A stretch of 64,000 nucleotides of DNA, taken from contig CP131915.1 in assembly GCA_030704225.1 (NCBI GenBank), positions 1,736,001 through 1,800,000 of the forward strand, read 5' to 3'. A model generated the notes under the pieces. The model was not told the origin of the DNA. It ran no database searches and was given only the letters and a program-made list of their open reading frames with translations. Shown here one piece after another: positions 9,572 through 21,471 of this stretch (positions are counted from its first letter, which is position 1; the number at the start of each line of letters is the position of its first letter). Both the position numbers and the translations under genes were made by a program. The stretch is from Kosakonia sp. H02. Its GTDB lineage: Bacteria > Pseudomonadota > Gammaproteobacteria > Enterobacterales > Enterobacteriaceae.

Positions 9572-9632
9572 TGCGCGCTTAGCAGGTGAAGTTATCGGAT
9601 TTTTAGCCTGCGCAATGTTACAACGGAGCAAA

Positions 9633-9660
9633 AATAAAGGCGACTTATAGTCGCCTTATT
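9633..9660 (-). terminator. Terminator downstream of trxB
   Basis: On the minus strand AATAAGGCGAC pairs with GTCGCCTTTATT (11 bp with one bulged base) around a short loop, followed by TTTTTG. It sits between trxB and cydD, so cydDC transcripts either start after it or arise by read-through. Confidence 0.8.
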
Positions 9661-9685
9661 TACCTTTGTTACTGACTTGTAAAGA

Positions 9686-10651
9686 TTATTTACTTTCAGC
9701 CAGCCCGTCGAGATAACGTTCTGCATCCAGCGCGGCCATACAGCCGGTGCCCGCAGAAGTGATCGCCTGACGATAGATGTGGTCCATCACGTCACCCGCT
9801 GCAAAAACACCCGGGATGCTGGTCTGCGTTGCGTTGCCGTGAATACCGGACTGCACCTTAATGTAGCCGTTTTCCAGCTCCAGCTGACCGTCGAAAATCG
9901 CGGTGTTCGGGCTGTGACCGATCGCCACAAACAGGCCAGCAACGTCCAGTGACTCAACGTTGTCTGCGTTTTGTGTATCGCGCAGACGCAGGCCGCTCAC
10001 GCCCATCTGATCGCCAGTCACTTCTTCCAGCGTACGGTGGGTATGCAGCACAATATTGCCGCTTTCCACTTTATCCATCAGGCGTTTGATAAGGATTTTT
10101 TCCGCGCGGAAAGTGTCGCGACGGTGAATCAAATGCACTTCAGAGGCGATGTTCGCCAGATATAATGCTTCTTCCACTGCGGTGTTGCCCCCGCCGATGA
10201 CCGCCACTTTCTGGTTGCGATAGAAGAAACCGTCACAGGTCGCGCAGGCGGATACGCCGCGGCCTTTATAGGCTTCTTCTGAGGCCAGCCCCAGATAACG
10301 TGCGGAAGCGCCGGTGGCGATGATCAAGGCATCGCAGGTGTATTCGCCGCTGTCGCCGACCAGACGGAAAGGACGGTTTTGTAAATCAACGCTGTTGATG
10401 TGATCGAAAATGATTTCAGTTTCAAATTTGGTGGCATGTTCATGCATGCGTTCCATCAGCAGCGGCCCGGTCAGATCGTGCGGGTCGCCCGGCCAGTTTT
10501 CCACTTCGGTCGTGGTGGTGAGCTGGCCGCCTTTTTCCATACCGGTTATCAGAACCGGCTGTAGGTTTGCGCGCGCAGCATAGACCGCAGCGGTATAACC
10601 GGCAGGGCCTGAACCAAGGATAAGCAGCTTACTGTGTTTGGCCGTACCCAT
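9686..10651 (-). CDS. trxB: Thioredoxin-disulfide reductase
   Basis: NADPH- and FAD-dependent flavoenzyme that reduces thioredoxin in the cytoplasm, 321 residues. The FAD motif GSGPAG is at 13-18, the redox-active pair is Cys136-Ala-Thr-Cys139 (SACATCDGFF), the NADPH motif is VIGGGNTAVEEA, and the C-terminal FAD block is GVFAAGDVMD. ATG at 10651 follows GAGGATCTC. It is divergent from lrp across a 552-base gap. Confidence 0.98.
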   Translation of the reverse strand: MGTAKHSKLLILGSGPAGYTAAVYAARANLQPVLITGMEKGGQLTTTTEVENWPGDPHDLTGPLLMERMHEHATKFETEIIFDHINSVDLQNRPFRLVGDSGEYTCDALIIATGASARYLGLASEEAYKGRGVSACATCDGFFYRNQKVAVIGGGNTAVEEALYLANIASEVHLIHRRDTFRAEKILIKRLMDKVESGNIVLHTHRTLEEVTGDQMGVSGLRLRDTQNADNVESLDVAGLFVAIGHSPNTAIFDGQLELENGYIKVQSGIHGNATQTSIPGVFAAGDVMDHIYRQAITSAGTGCMAALDAERYLDGLAESK

Positions 10652-11203
10652 GAGATCCTCATTGTTGTTTGGCAGACATTGGGCTGGATTGTAGGGAATT
10701 TACCGGCGTAAAAAAAGGGCGCAGCGATTTTGTTAACGATATGTGTAATAGAAATGACCGATGACCCGGCGATGTTTCACCCTCGAGATATAACAATTTC
10801 TACTGAGAAAAAGTCAGTTATAAGGTGAATAAATGAGGATTAGAGAGTGACCTTGATGAATATCTGGCATGTTGTACTAAAAAAAGATGTTTTGCTTTGA
10901 CAATCCCCTGCGCTTTTGCGAAAACATCAAAGGAAGAAAAAAAAGCAGTATTTCGCGCGTGAAGTAAATGCACGCATGTAAATGCCATTTTACCGTGCTA
11001 GCGAAATCTACGTATGGCGTGGACAGACGCCATTCGTGATATCGATAGCGGCCACAGGCAACGGTCTTCTCAATACTGCCCCTGGGATTATGCGTCGCGT
11101 GAATATATTTGCGCCCTGCTTAATACGATGGGCAACGATCCTGAACAGTGAAGTGCACAGGGTCAAGACAGGAGTAGGGAAGGAATACAGAGAGACAATA
11201 ATA
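10652..11203. promoter_or_regulatory. trxB/lrp divergent intergenic region
   Basis: A 552-base non-coding region. TTGACA at 10897-10902 is the best plus-strand -35 hexamer; no good -10 follows it. E. coli has a similarly long gap with a long lrp leader and autoregulation by Lrp (established), so a long untranslated leader is likely here. A frame open from 10982 into lrp is only the upstream extension of lrp. No sRNA could be recognised. Confidence 0.5.
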
Positions 11204-11698
11204 ATGGTAGATAGCAAGAAGCGCCCTGGCAAAGATCTCGACCGCATCGATCGCAATATTTTGAACGAACTGCAAAAAGATGGGCGTATTTCCAACGTCG
11301 AGCTTTCTAAACGAGTGGGGCTTTCCCCGACGCCGTGCCTTGAGCGCGTGCGCAGGCTGGAAAGACAAGGGTTTATTCAGGGCTATACGGCGCTGCTTAA
11401 CCCGCATTATCTGGATGCATCACTTCTGGTATTTGTTGAGATTACTCTGAATCGTGGCGCGCCGGATGTGTTTGAGCAATTCAACGCTGCTGTGCAAAAA
11501 CTTGAAGAAATTCAAGAGTGTCATCTGGTTTCAGGCGATTTCGACTACCTGTTGAAAACGCGCGTACCGGATATGTCGGCTTACCGCAAGCTGTTAGGGG
11601 AAACTCTGCTGCGTCTGCCTGGCGTTAACGACACCCGCACTTATGTAGTGATGGAAGAAGTCAAACAGAGCAATCGTCTGGTAATTAAGACGCGCTAA
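11204..11698 (+). CDS. lrp: Leucine-responsive global regulator Lrp
   Basis: AsnC/Lrp-family DNA-binding protein controlling amino-acid metabolism and many other genes in response to leucine, 164 residues. The N-terminal helix-turn-helix (about 15-60) has DRIDRNILNELQKDGRISNV and LSKRVGLSPTPCLERVRRLE; the C-terminal RAM domain follows. The sequence is essentially that of E. coli Lrp. The start at 11204 is set by this identity; the frame is open another 74 codons upstream without homology. serC, a few genes away, is a known Lrp target in E. coli. Confidence 0.98.
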   Translation: MVDSKKRPGKDLDRIDRNILNELQKDGRISNVELSKRVGLSPTPCLERVRRLERQGFIQGYTALLNPHYLDASLLVFVEITLNRGAPDVFEQFNAAVQKLEEIQECHLVSGDFDYLLKTRVPDMSAYRKLLGETLLRLPGVNDTRTYVVMEEVKQSNRLVIKTR

Positions 11699-11738
11699 TA
11701 CGGAACAGGTGCACAATCGCTGTTTTTTGATTACACTC

Positions 11739-11754
11739 CTGTTAATCCATACAG
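11739..11754 (+). promoter_or_regulatory. LexA box upstream of ftsK
   Basis: CTGTTAATCCATACAG fits the LexA operator CTGT-N8-ACAG exactly and lies 65 bases before the ftsK start. E. coli ftsK is SOS-inducible (known also as dinH), so this is very probably the equivalent operator. Confidence 0.85.
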
Positions 11755-11761
11755 CAGCAGT

Positions 11762-11777
11762 GCCGGGGAGACCCGGC
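11762..11777 (+). terminator. Short hairpin between lrp and ftsK
   Basis: GCCGGG-GAGA-CCCGGC forms a 6-bp GC stem with a GNRA-type tetraloop just after the LexA box. The T tract after it is poor (GCTGTTGTCCGTTTT), so it may be a weak lrp terminator or a structure in the ftsK leader. Confidence 0.4.
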
Positions 11778-11818
11778 GCTGTTGTCCGTTTTAGCATGAA
11801 AGCCCTGGAGAGCCTGTC

Positions 11819-15553
<3,735 letters not shown>

Positions 15554-15671
15554 TTGCAAATTTGGGTAAAAAACTAAAATTCAGTCTTTTCTTCTGTCTC
15601 TCCTGGTGCCCGTTACCTAGAGTGACAGAAGTATTCTCCCGCGTCGGGAGTGACGTATCTGAGGAACGACA

Positions 15672-16283
15672 ATGAAAAAAATCGCCATGGTTTGTGCGCT
15701 GATGGGCAGTTTGCTGGCCAGCAACGTATGGGCGGATGCGGCAAGCGATCTCAAAAGCCGCCTTGATAAAGTGAGCAGTTTCCACGCCAGTTTTACCCAG
15801 AAAGTGACCGACGGCAGCGGTGCCGCGGTACAGGAAGGCCAGGGGGATTTATGGGTGAAACGCCCTAATTTGTTCAACTGGCATATGACCCAGCCGGACG
15901 AAAGCGTACTGGTGTCCGACGGTAAAACCCTGTGGTTTTATAACCCGTTCGTTGAGCAGGCAACGGCAACCTGGCTGAAAGATGCGACCAGCAACACGCC
16001 GTTTATGCTGATTGCCCGTAACCAGACCAGCGACTGGCAGCAGTACAATATTGAGCAAAAAGGCGACGATTTTGTGCTGACGCCAAAAAGCAGCAGCGGC
16101 AACCTGAAGCAGTTCACTATCAATGTGGGTCGTGATGGCACAATTCATCAGTTCAGCGCCATTGAGCAGGATGACCAACGCAGTAGCTATCAGTTGAAAG
16201 CACAGCAAAATGGCGCAGTTGACGCATCAAAATTCACCTTTACCCCGCCGCAGGGCGTAACGGTTGACGATCAACGTAAGTAA
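15672..16283 (+). CDS. lolA: Outer-membrane lipoprotein carrier protein LolA
   Basis: Periplasmic chaperone that takes lipoproteins from LolCDE and delivers them to LolB. It has 203 residues; the signal peptide is residues 1-21 with cleavage after VWA (ASNVWA|DAASDL). The mature protein matches E. coli throughout, including FHASFTQKVTDGSGAAVQEG and FNWHMTQPDE. GAGGAACGACA precedes the ATG. rarA follows after 9 bases, so the two are co-transcribed. Confidence 0.97.
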   Translation: MKKIAMVCALMGSLLASNVWADAASDLKSRLDKVSSFHASFTQKVTDGSGAAVQEGQGDLWVKRPNLFNWHMTQPDESVLVSDGKTLWFYNPFVEQATATWLKDATSNTPFMLIARNQTSDWQQYNIEQKGDDFVLTPKSSSGNLKQFTINVGRDGTIHQFSAIEQDDQRSSYQLKAQQNGAVDASKFTFTPPQGVTVDDQRK

Positions 16284-16292
16284 GAGGCGTGC

Positions 16293-17636
16293 ATGAGCAA
16301 CATGTCGCTCGATTTTTCCGATAATGCGTTTCAACCTCTGGCCGCCCGTATGCGGCCAGAAAATTTAGCGCAGTACATTGGCCAGCAACATCTTCTGGCC
16401 GCAGGCAAGCCCTTGCCGCGCGCCATTGAAGCCGGGCATTTGCATTCGATGATCCTCTGGGGGCCACCGGGAACGGGGAAAACAACCCTCGCGGAAGTGA
16501 TTGCCCGTTATGCCAATGCGGATGTTGAGCGTATTTCTGCGGTAACCTCTGGCGTGAAAGAGATCCGTGAAGCCATTGAGCGCGCGCGTCAGAATCGCAA
16601 TGCCGGGCGGCGCACCATCCTGTTTGTCGACGAAGTTCATCGTTTCAACAAAAGCCAACAAGATGCATTTCTGCCGCATATTGAAGACGGCACGATTACC
16701 TTTATCGGTGCGACTACCGAAAACCCCTCTTTTGAACTCAATTCTGCCCTGCTTTCCCGGGCGCGTGTTTACCTGCTGAAATCCCTGACCACGGAAGATA
16801 TTGAGCACGTCCTGACTCAGGCGATGGAAGATAAAGCCCGCGGTTACGGCGGTCAGGATATCGTTCTGCCGGACGATACCCGGCGGGCCATTGCTGAGCT
16901 GGTTAATGGCGATGCGCGCCGGGCACTAAACACGCTGGAAATGATGGCGGACATGGCGGAGCTCGACGACGCCGGAAAACGCGTTTTAAAGCCGGAACTG
17001 TTGACCGAAATTGCTGGCGAGCGTAGCGCGCGCTTCGATAACAAGGGGGACCGTTTCTACGACCTGATATCCGCCTTCCACAAATCCGTACGCGGTAGCG
17101 CACCGGATGCCGCGCTCTACTGGTACGCACGCATTATTACCGCCGGTGGCGATCCGCTGTATGTGGCGCGCCGTTGTCTGGCCATCGCCTCAGAAGATGT
17201 GGGAAATGCCGATCCCCGTGCGATGCAGGTGGCGATTTCCGCCTGGGACTGTTTTACCCGGGTCGGCCCCGCTGAAGGTGAACGCGCTATTGCGCAGGCC
17301 ATTGTTTACCTGGCCTGCGCACCGAAAAGCAATGCAGTTTATACCGCGTTCAAAGCGGCAATGGCCGATGCGCGCGAGCGCCCGGATTTTGACGTGCCTG
17401 TCCATTTGCGTAATGCACCGACCAAACTCATGAAAGAGATGGGGTATGGTCAGGAGTATCGTTACGCGCATGATGAACCCAATGCTTATGCCGCAGGCGA
17501 AGAGTATTTCCCACAGGAAATGGCACAAACACGCTATTACCGTCCCACCAGCAGAGGACTTGAAGGCAAGATTGGCGAAAAGCTCGCCTGGCTCGCTGAA
17601 CAGGATCATAAAAGCCCTATAAAACGCTATCGCTAG
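16293..17636 (+). CDS. rarA: Replication-associated recombination protein RarA
   Basis: AAA+ ATPase of the clamp-loader/MgsA/WRNIP1 family that acts at stalled replication forks. At 447 residues it has the E. coli length. Walker A GPPGTGKT is at 57-64, Walker B is ILFVDEVHRFNK, sensor 1 is GATTENPSFE, and the family-specific C-terminal tetramerisation block (DAALYWYARIITAGGDP, RRCLAIASEDVGNADP) follows. Confidence 0.97.
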   Translation: MSNMSLDFSDNAFQPLAARMRPENLAQYIGQQHLLAAGKPLPRAIEAGHLHSMILWGPPGTGKTTLAEVIARYANADVERISAVTSGVKEIREAIERARQNRNAGRRTILFVDEVHRFNKSQQDAFLPHIEDGTITFIGATTENPSFELNSALLSRARVYLLKSLTTEDIEHVLTQAMEDKARGYGGQDIVLPDDTRRAIAELVNGDARRALNTLEMMADMAELDDAGKRVLKPELLTEIAGERSARFDNKGDRFYDLISAFHKSVRGSAPDAALYWYARIITAGGDPLYVARRCLAIASEDVGNADPRAMQVAISAWDCFTRVGPAEGERAIAQAIVYLACAPKSNAVYTAFKAAMADARERPDFDVPVHLRNAPTKLMKEMGYGQEYRYAHDEPNAYAAGEEYFPQEMAQTRYYRPTSRGLEGKIGEKLAWLAEQDHKSPIKRYR

Positions 17637-17727
17637 TGCGGGCGTTGCGGTAAGGTTACGGCTTATACCCACGGTCGCAGGCTGCGATCGTGCTCTTTTA
17701 TTTCAATTCGATAAGCACAGGAAAAGC

Positions 17728-19020
17728 ATGCTCGATCCCAATCTGCTGCGTACCGAGCCAGACGCAGTCGCTGAAAAACTGGCACGCCGGGGCTTTAAGC
17801 TGGATGTAGATAAATTACGCGCGCTCGAGGAGCGTCGTAAAGTCTTGCAGGTTAATACTGAAAACCTTCAGGCAGAGCGTAACTCGCGATCGAAATCCAT
17901 TGGCCAGGCGAAAGCACGCGGGGAAGATATCGAGCCTTTACGCCTGGAAGTCAACAAGCTGGGTGAAGAACTGGACGCGGCGAAAGCCGAGCTGGAAACC
18001 CTACAGGCAGAGATCCGCGAGATTGCCCTGACCATTCCAAACCTGCCTGACGACAGCGTTCCGGTTGGTCGTGATGAGAACGATAACGTTGAAGTCAGTC
18101 GCTGGGGCACACCGCGCCAGTTCGATTTTGACATTCGCGATCATGTCACTCTTGGCGAAATGCACAGCGGGCTCGATTTTGCCGCGGCGGTAAAACTGAC
18201 CGGCTCCCGTTTTGTGGTGATGAAAGGGCAGATCGCCCGTATGCATCGCGCGCTGGCGCAGTTCATGCTGGATCTGCATACCGAACAACACGGCTACGCG
18301 GAAAACTACGTGCCGTATCTGGTGAACCACGACACACTGTACGGTACGGGCCAGTTGCCAAAATTTGCTGGCGACCTGTTCCATACTCGTCCGTTGGAAG
18401 AAGAGTCTGACAGCAGCAACTATGCACTGATCCCGACCGCAGAAGTGCCGCTGACCAACCTGGTGCGTGATGAGATCCTCGACGAAGAGGCGCTGCCAAT
18501 CAAAATGACCGCGCATACACCGTGCTTCCGCTCTGAAGCTGGTTCTTACGGCCGTGATACCCGAGGTCTTATCCGTATGCATCAGTTCGACAAAGTCGAG
18601 ATGGTTCAAATCGTTCGCCCGGAAGATTCAATGGCGGCGCTGGAAGAGATGACCGGTCATGCAGAAAAAGTACTGCAACTGCTCGGTCTGCCATACCGTA
18701 AAGTGCTGCTCTGTACTGGTGATATGGGCTTTGGCGCATGCAAAACCTACGATTTGGAAGTGTGGGTCCCGGCGCAGGATACCTACCGCGAAATCTCTTC
18801 CTGCTCTAACGTGTGGGATTTCCAGGCGCGTCGTATGCAAGCGCGTTGCCGCAGCAAGTCCGACAAGAAAACCCGTCTGGTGCACACGCTGAACGGATCC
18901 GGGCTGGCAGTCGGTCGTACGCTGGTTGCGGTGCTGGAAAACTATCAGCAGGCTGATGGTCGCATTGAAGTACCGGAAGTGCTGCGTCCGTATATGAACG
19001 GGCTTGAGTACATCGGTTAA
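17728..19020 (+). CDS. serS: Serine-tRNA ligase
   Basis: Class II aminoacyl-tRNA synthetase charging tRNA-Ser and tRNA-Sec, 430 residues. The N-terminal antiparallel coiled coil (about 25-105) binds the long variable arm of tRNA-Ser. Motif 2 is FRSEAGSYGRDTRGLIRMHQ and motif 3 is NGSGLAVGRTLVAVLEN. It sits 91 bases after rarA. The E. coli neighbour dmsA does not follow. Confidence 0.98.
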   Translation: MLDPNLLRTEPDAVAEKLARRGFKLDVDKLRALEERRKVLQVNTENLQAERNSRSKSIGQAKARGEDIEPLRLEVNKLGEELDAAKAELETLQAEIREIALTIPNLPDDSVPVGRDENDNVEVSRWGTPRQFDFDIRDHVTLGEMHSGLDFAAAVKLTGSRFVVMKGQIARMHRALAQFMLDLHTEQHGYAENYVPYLVNHDTLYGTGQLPKFAGDLFHTRPLEEESDSSNYALIPTAEVPLTNLVRDEILDEEALPIKMTAHTPCFRSEAGSYGRDTRGLIRMHQFDKVEMVQIVRPEDSMAALEEMTGHAEKVLQLLGLPYRKVLLCTGDMGFGACKTYDLEVWVPAQDTYREISSCSNVWDFQARRMQARCRSKSDKKTRLVHTLNGSGLAVGRTLVAVLENYQQADGRIEVPEVLRPYMNGLEYIG

Positions 19021-19042
19021 TCGCCGGTTCTGAATATTTCTG

Positions 19043-19066
19043 AAAAGCGCCTACGGGCGCTTTTTT
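19043..19066 (+). terminator. Terminator of serS
   Basis: AAAAGCGCC-TACG-GGCGCTTTT with a longer T run lies 22 bases after serS. The hairpin reads well on both strands, so it could also end a leftward transcript. Confidence 0.9.
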
Positions 19067-19320
19067 ATTGCTTATTTTTCAGCGCTGTTTGGCCGTAAAT
19101 CATCATGAATTTTTTCGACTGATAAATTTGAGCACTCTGCGAAATATCCTTCATTAATCAATATGCTGTGAAATTTTCTTCGCACCCGGACAACGCAGTA
19201 GATAAGTTTTACGAATCGTCGTACCGCAAAACCCGCCAGGGCCTGAAAACAGTGGATTGACAATGTTTTTGCCAGTGGCATGATGCGCACGAAATCTGAA
19301 CTTCCTCACGGTTTTTACCC
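19067..19320 (+). promoter_or_regulatory. serS-ycaD gap with ycaD promoter candidate
   Basis: About 250 bases without a confirmed gene. TTGACA at 19257-19262 and CATGAT at 19279-19284, 16 bases apart, form the best promoter candidate for ycaD. E. coli carries dmsABC and ycaC in the equivalent gap; no remnant of them could be recognised. Confidence 0.5.
19072..19290 (-). CDS. Unrecognised 72-codon frame, doubtful
   Basis: I do not recognise this product. The frame would start at GTG (19290) with AGGAAG ten bases upstream and stop just before the serS terminator, converging on it. The predicted protein is small and basic in its first half (RRFVKLIY, VRVRRKF), with no signal peptide or known motif. 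It overlaps the best ycaD promoter candidate on the other strand. It may be a chance frame in a gap left by loss of dmsABC-type genes; a correctly spaced ribosome site is the only positive evidence. Confidence 0.2.
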   Translation of the reverse strand: MRIMPLAKTLSIHCFQALAGFAVRRFVKLIYCVVRVRRKFHSILINEGYFAECSNLSVEKIHDDLRPNSAEK

Positions 19321-20469
19321 ATGACCACCTATACCCGGCCGGTGCTATTACTGCTCTGTGGCCTGATGCTGTTGACCCTGGCGATCGCGACGCTGAACAC
19401 GCTCGTGCCACTTTGGCTCGCCCATGAAAATCTGCCAACGTGGCAGGTCGGCATGGTTGGCTCTTCCTATTTCACCGGTAATTTGCTCGGGACGTTACTC
19501 ACCGGGCGCTTGATCCGTCGGCTGGGTTTCAATCGCAGCTATTACCTTGCTTCGCTGATTTTTGCTGTGGGGTGCGTAGGGTTAGGGCTGATGGTCGGCT
19601 TCTGGAGCTGGATGGTCTGGCGCTTTATTGCTGGCGTAGGCTGCGCGATGATTTGGGTCGTAGTTGAAAGTGCGCTGATGTGTAGCGGCACGTCCCACAA
19701 CCGGGGACGCCTGCTGGCCGCCTATATGATGGTTTATTACGTGGGTACGGTGCTCGGTCAGTTAATGGTCAGCAAATTGCCGACCGAGTTGATGAGCGTG
19801 CTGCCGTGGGTTACCGGCCTTGTGCTGGCTGCCATTTTGCCGTTGTTATTTACCCGCATCGTCAATCAGCACAGCGAAGAGCAGGCGGCTACGTTGGTAT
19901 GGCCGATGCTGCGCCTGCGTCATGCGCGTCTTGGGGTCAATGGCTGTATTATTTCCGGGATTATTCTTGGCTCTTTGTATGGACTGATGCCGCTCTATCT
20001 CTCCCATCAGGGCATTAGTGATTCCGGGATCGGCTTCTGGATGGCATTAATGGTCAGCGCTGGCATTATCGGTCAGTGGCCTGTTGGCCGTATGGCGGAC
20101 CGTTTTGGTCGCTTGCTGGTGCTGCGCGTGCAGGTATTCGTGGTGATTATCGGCTGTTTCGGCATGCTCAGTAACGCAGCGATGGCTCCGGCGCTATTTG
20201 TGCTGGGCACGGCGGGTTTTACCCTTTATCCGGTGGCGATGGCCTGGGCCTGTGAAAAAGTGGAACACCATCAACTGGTGGCGATGAACCAGGCGCTGCT
20301 GCTGAGCTATACCATCGGTAGTCTGCTTGGCCCGACACTGACCGCCATGCTGATGCAGAGCTATTCCGACAGCCTGCTGTTTATCATGATTGCCGGTGTG
20401 TCGCTGGTCTATCTGGTGATGCTGATGCGTAAAGCGGGTCATCATCCGACACCCGTCGCCCACGCCTGA
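19321..20469 (+). CDS. ycaD: MFS transporter YcaD
   Basis: Putative inner-membrane transporter of the major facilitator superfamily, substrate unknown. It has 382 residues as in E. coli YcaD, with 12 predicted hydrophobic segments. The MFS loop 2-3 signature is seen as GRLIRRLGFNRSYY and the loop 8-9 equivalent as GRMADRFGRLLVLR; MAWACEKVEHHQLVAMNQALLLSYT near the end is highly conserved in the family. No clear Shine-Dalgarno precedes the ATG, and the start rests on homology. The E. coli neighbours ycaC and ycaMNK are absent. Confidence 0.93.
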   Translation: MTTYTRPVLLLLCGLMLLTLAIATLNTLVPLWLAHENLPTWQVGMVGSSYFTGNLLGTLLTGRLIRRLGFNRSYYLASLIFAVGCVGLGLMVGFWSWMVWRFIAGVGCAMIWVVVESALMCSGTSHNRGRLLAAYMMVYYVGTVLGQLMVSKLPTELMSVLPWVTGLVLAAILPLLFTRIVNQHSEEQAATLVWPMLRLRHARLGVNGCIISGIILGSLYGLMPLYLSHQGISDSGIGFWMALMVSAGIIGQWPVGRMADRFGRLLVLRVQVFVVIIGCFGMLSNAAMAPALFVLGTAGFTLYPVAMAWACEKVEHHQLVAMNQALLLSYTIGSLLGPTLTAMLMQSYSDSLLFIMIAGVSLVYLVMLMRKAGHHPTPVAHA

Positions 20470-20487
20470 GGATTACCCGTCCGGCAT

Positions 20488-20522
20488 AAAAAAAAGCCAC
20501 AACACGCTGTTGTGGCTTTTTT
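20488..20522. terminator. Bidirectional terminator between ycaD and pflA
   Basis: A 14-bp perfect stem (20491-20504 with 20508-20521), flanked by A and T runs, serves the convergent ycaD (+) and pflA (-) genes. Confidence 0.93.
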
Positions 20523-20536
20523 GTTGGGGCTAAGGC

Positions 20537-21277
20537 TCAGTACATCACTTTATGACCGTACTGCTCCAGAATGCCTTTGACGCGCTCCATCGTCTCTTTC
20601 TTGGGCGGGTGAACGCCGTCCAGCTTGTACTCTTCACCCATCGCTACCCACTTGTGTTTGCCGAGTTCATGGTAAGGCAGCAGTTCGATTTTTTCGACAT
20701 TGCCCATATTACGGGTGAACTCACCGAGGCGATGTGCGGAGTCGTCATCGTCTGACCAGCCCGGCACAACTACGTAGCGGATCCACACGTTAACATTTTT
20801 CTTCGCCAGATATTGCGCGAACTCCAGCGTACGGTGGTTAGATACGCCGACCAGATTCTGGTGGATCTCATCGTTCATCTGCTTCAGATCGAGCATCACC
20901 AGATCGGTGACTTCTAACAACTCATCGATCACCGGATCGTAACGGCGAACAAAGCCGTTGGTATCGAGGCAGGTGTGGATGCCTTCTTTGCGGCAGGCGC
21001 GAAACCAGTCACGAACAAACTCCGCCTGCAAAATAGCTTCGCCGCCGGACGCAGTAACGCCGCCGCCGGAGGCATTCATAAAGTGGCGATAGGTGACGAC
21101 ATCTTTCATCAGTTCTTCAACGGTAATTTCTTTACCGCCGTGCGTGTCCCAGGTATCGCGGTTATGGCAGTAGAGGCAGCGCATCAGGCAGCCCTGAAAG
21201 AAGGTAATAAAGCGGATGCCTGGGCCGTCGACCGTACCGCAGGATTCGAAGGAGTGAATGCGACCAATAACTGACAT
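20537..21277 (-). CDS. pflA: Pyruvate formate-lyase 1-activating enzyme
   Basis: Radical-SAM enzyme that installs the glycyl radical on PflB under anaerobiosis, 246 residues. The CX3CX2C cluster ligands are Cys30, Cys34 and Cys37 (GCLMRCLYCHN), and GGGVTASGGEA is the SAM-binding GGE motif. Its start lies 194 bases after pflB with a terminator hairpin between, so it is likely to have its own promoter, as described for E. coli. Confidence 0.97.
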   Translation of the reverse strand: MSVIGRIHSFESCGTVDGPGIRFITFFQGCLMRCLYCHNRDTWDTHGGKEITVEELMKDVVTYRHFMNASGGGVTASGGEAILQAEFVRDWFRACRKEGIHTCLDTNGFVRRYDPVIDELLEVTDLVMLDLKQMNDEIHQNLVGVSNHRTLEFAQYLAKKNVNVWIRYVVVPGWSDDDDSAHRLGEFTRNMGNVEKIELLPYHELGKHKWVAMGEEYKLDGVHPPKKETMERVKGILEQYGHKVMY

Positions 21278-21405
21278 TGCGGTGTTTTCTCCAGATATGG
21301 CCCATCCGGGGCCTGTGTCTGTGCAGTTTCATTCCGTCTGCACTCAGTCTGTTTTGGCAGACATCCAGCAAGTATAGATGCCTGACAAAACGGGCTACAG
21401 GTGTT

Positions 21406-21432
21406 AAAAAGGCCCCACATCAGTGAGGCCTT
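21406..21432 (-). terminator. Terminator after focA-pflB
   Basis: On the minus strand AAGGCCTCAC-TGAT-GTGGGGCCTT followed by TTTAAC lies about 40 bases past the pflB stop, upstream of pflA. It can explain lower pflA than pflB expression. Confidence 0.8.
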
Positions 21433-21471
21433 AAGTGTACGCTTTTTACTGCGTAATTTCAGTGCATACCA

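Noticed and set aside
10982..11203. N-terminal extension of lrp by 74 codons
   Set aside because: No homology to Lrp proteins, which begin at 11204, and no ribosome site at 10982.
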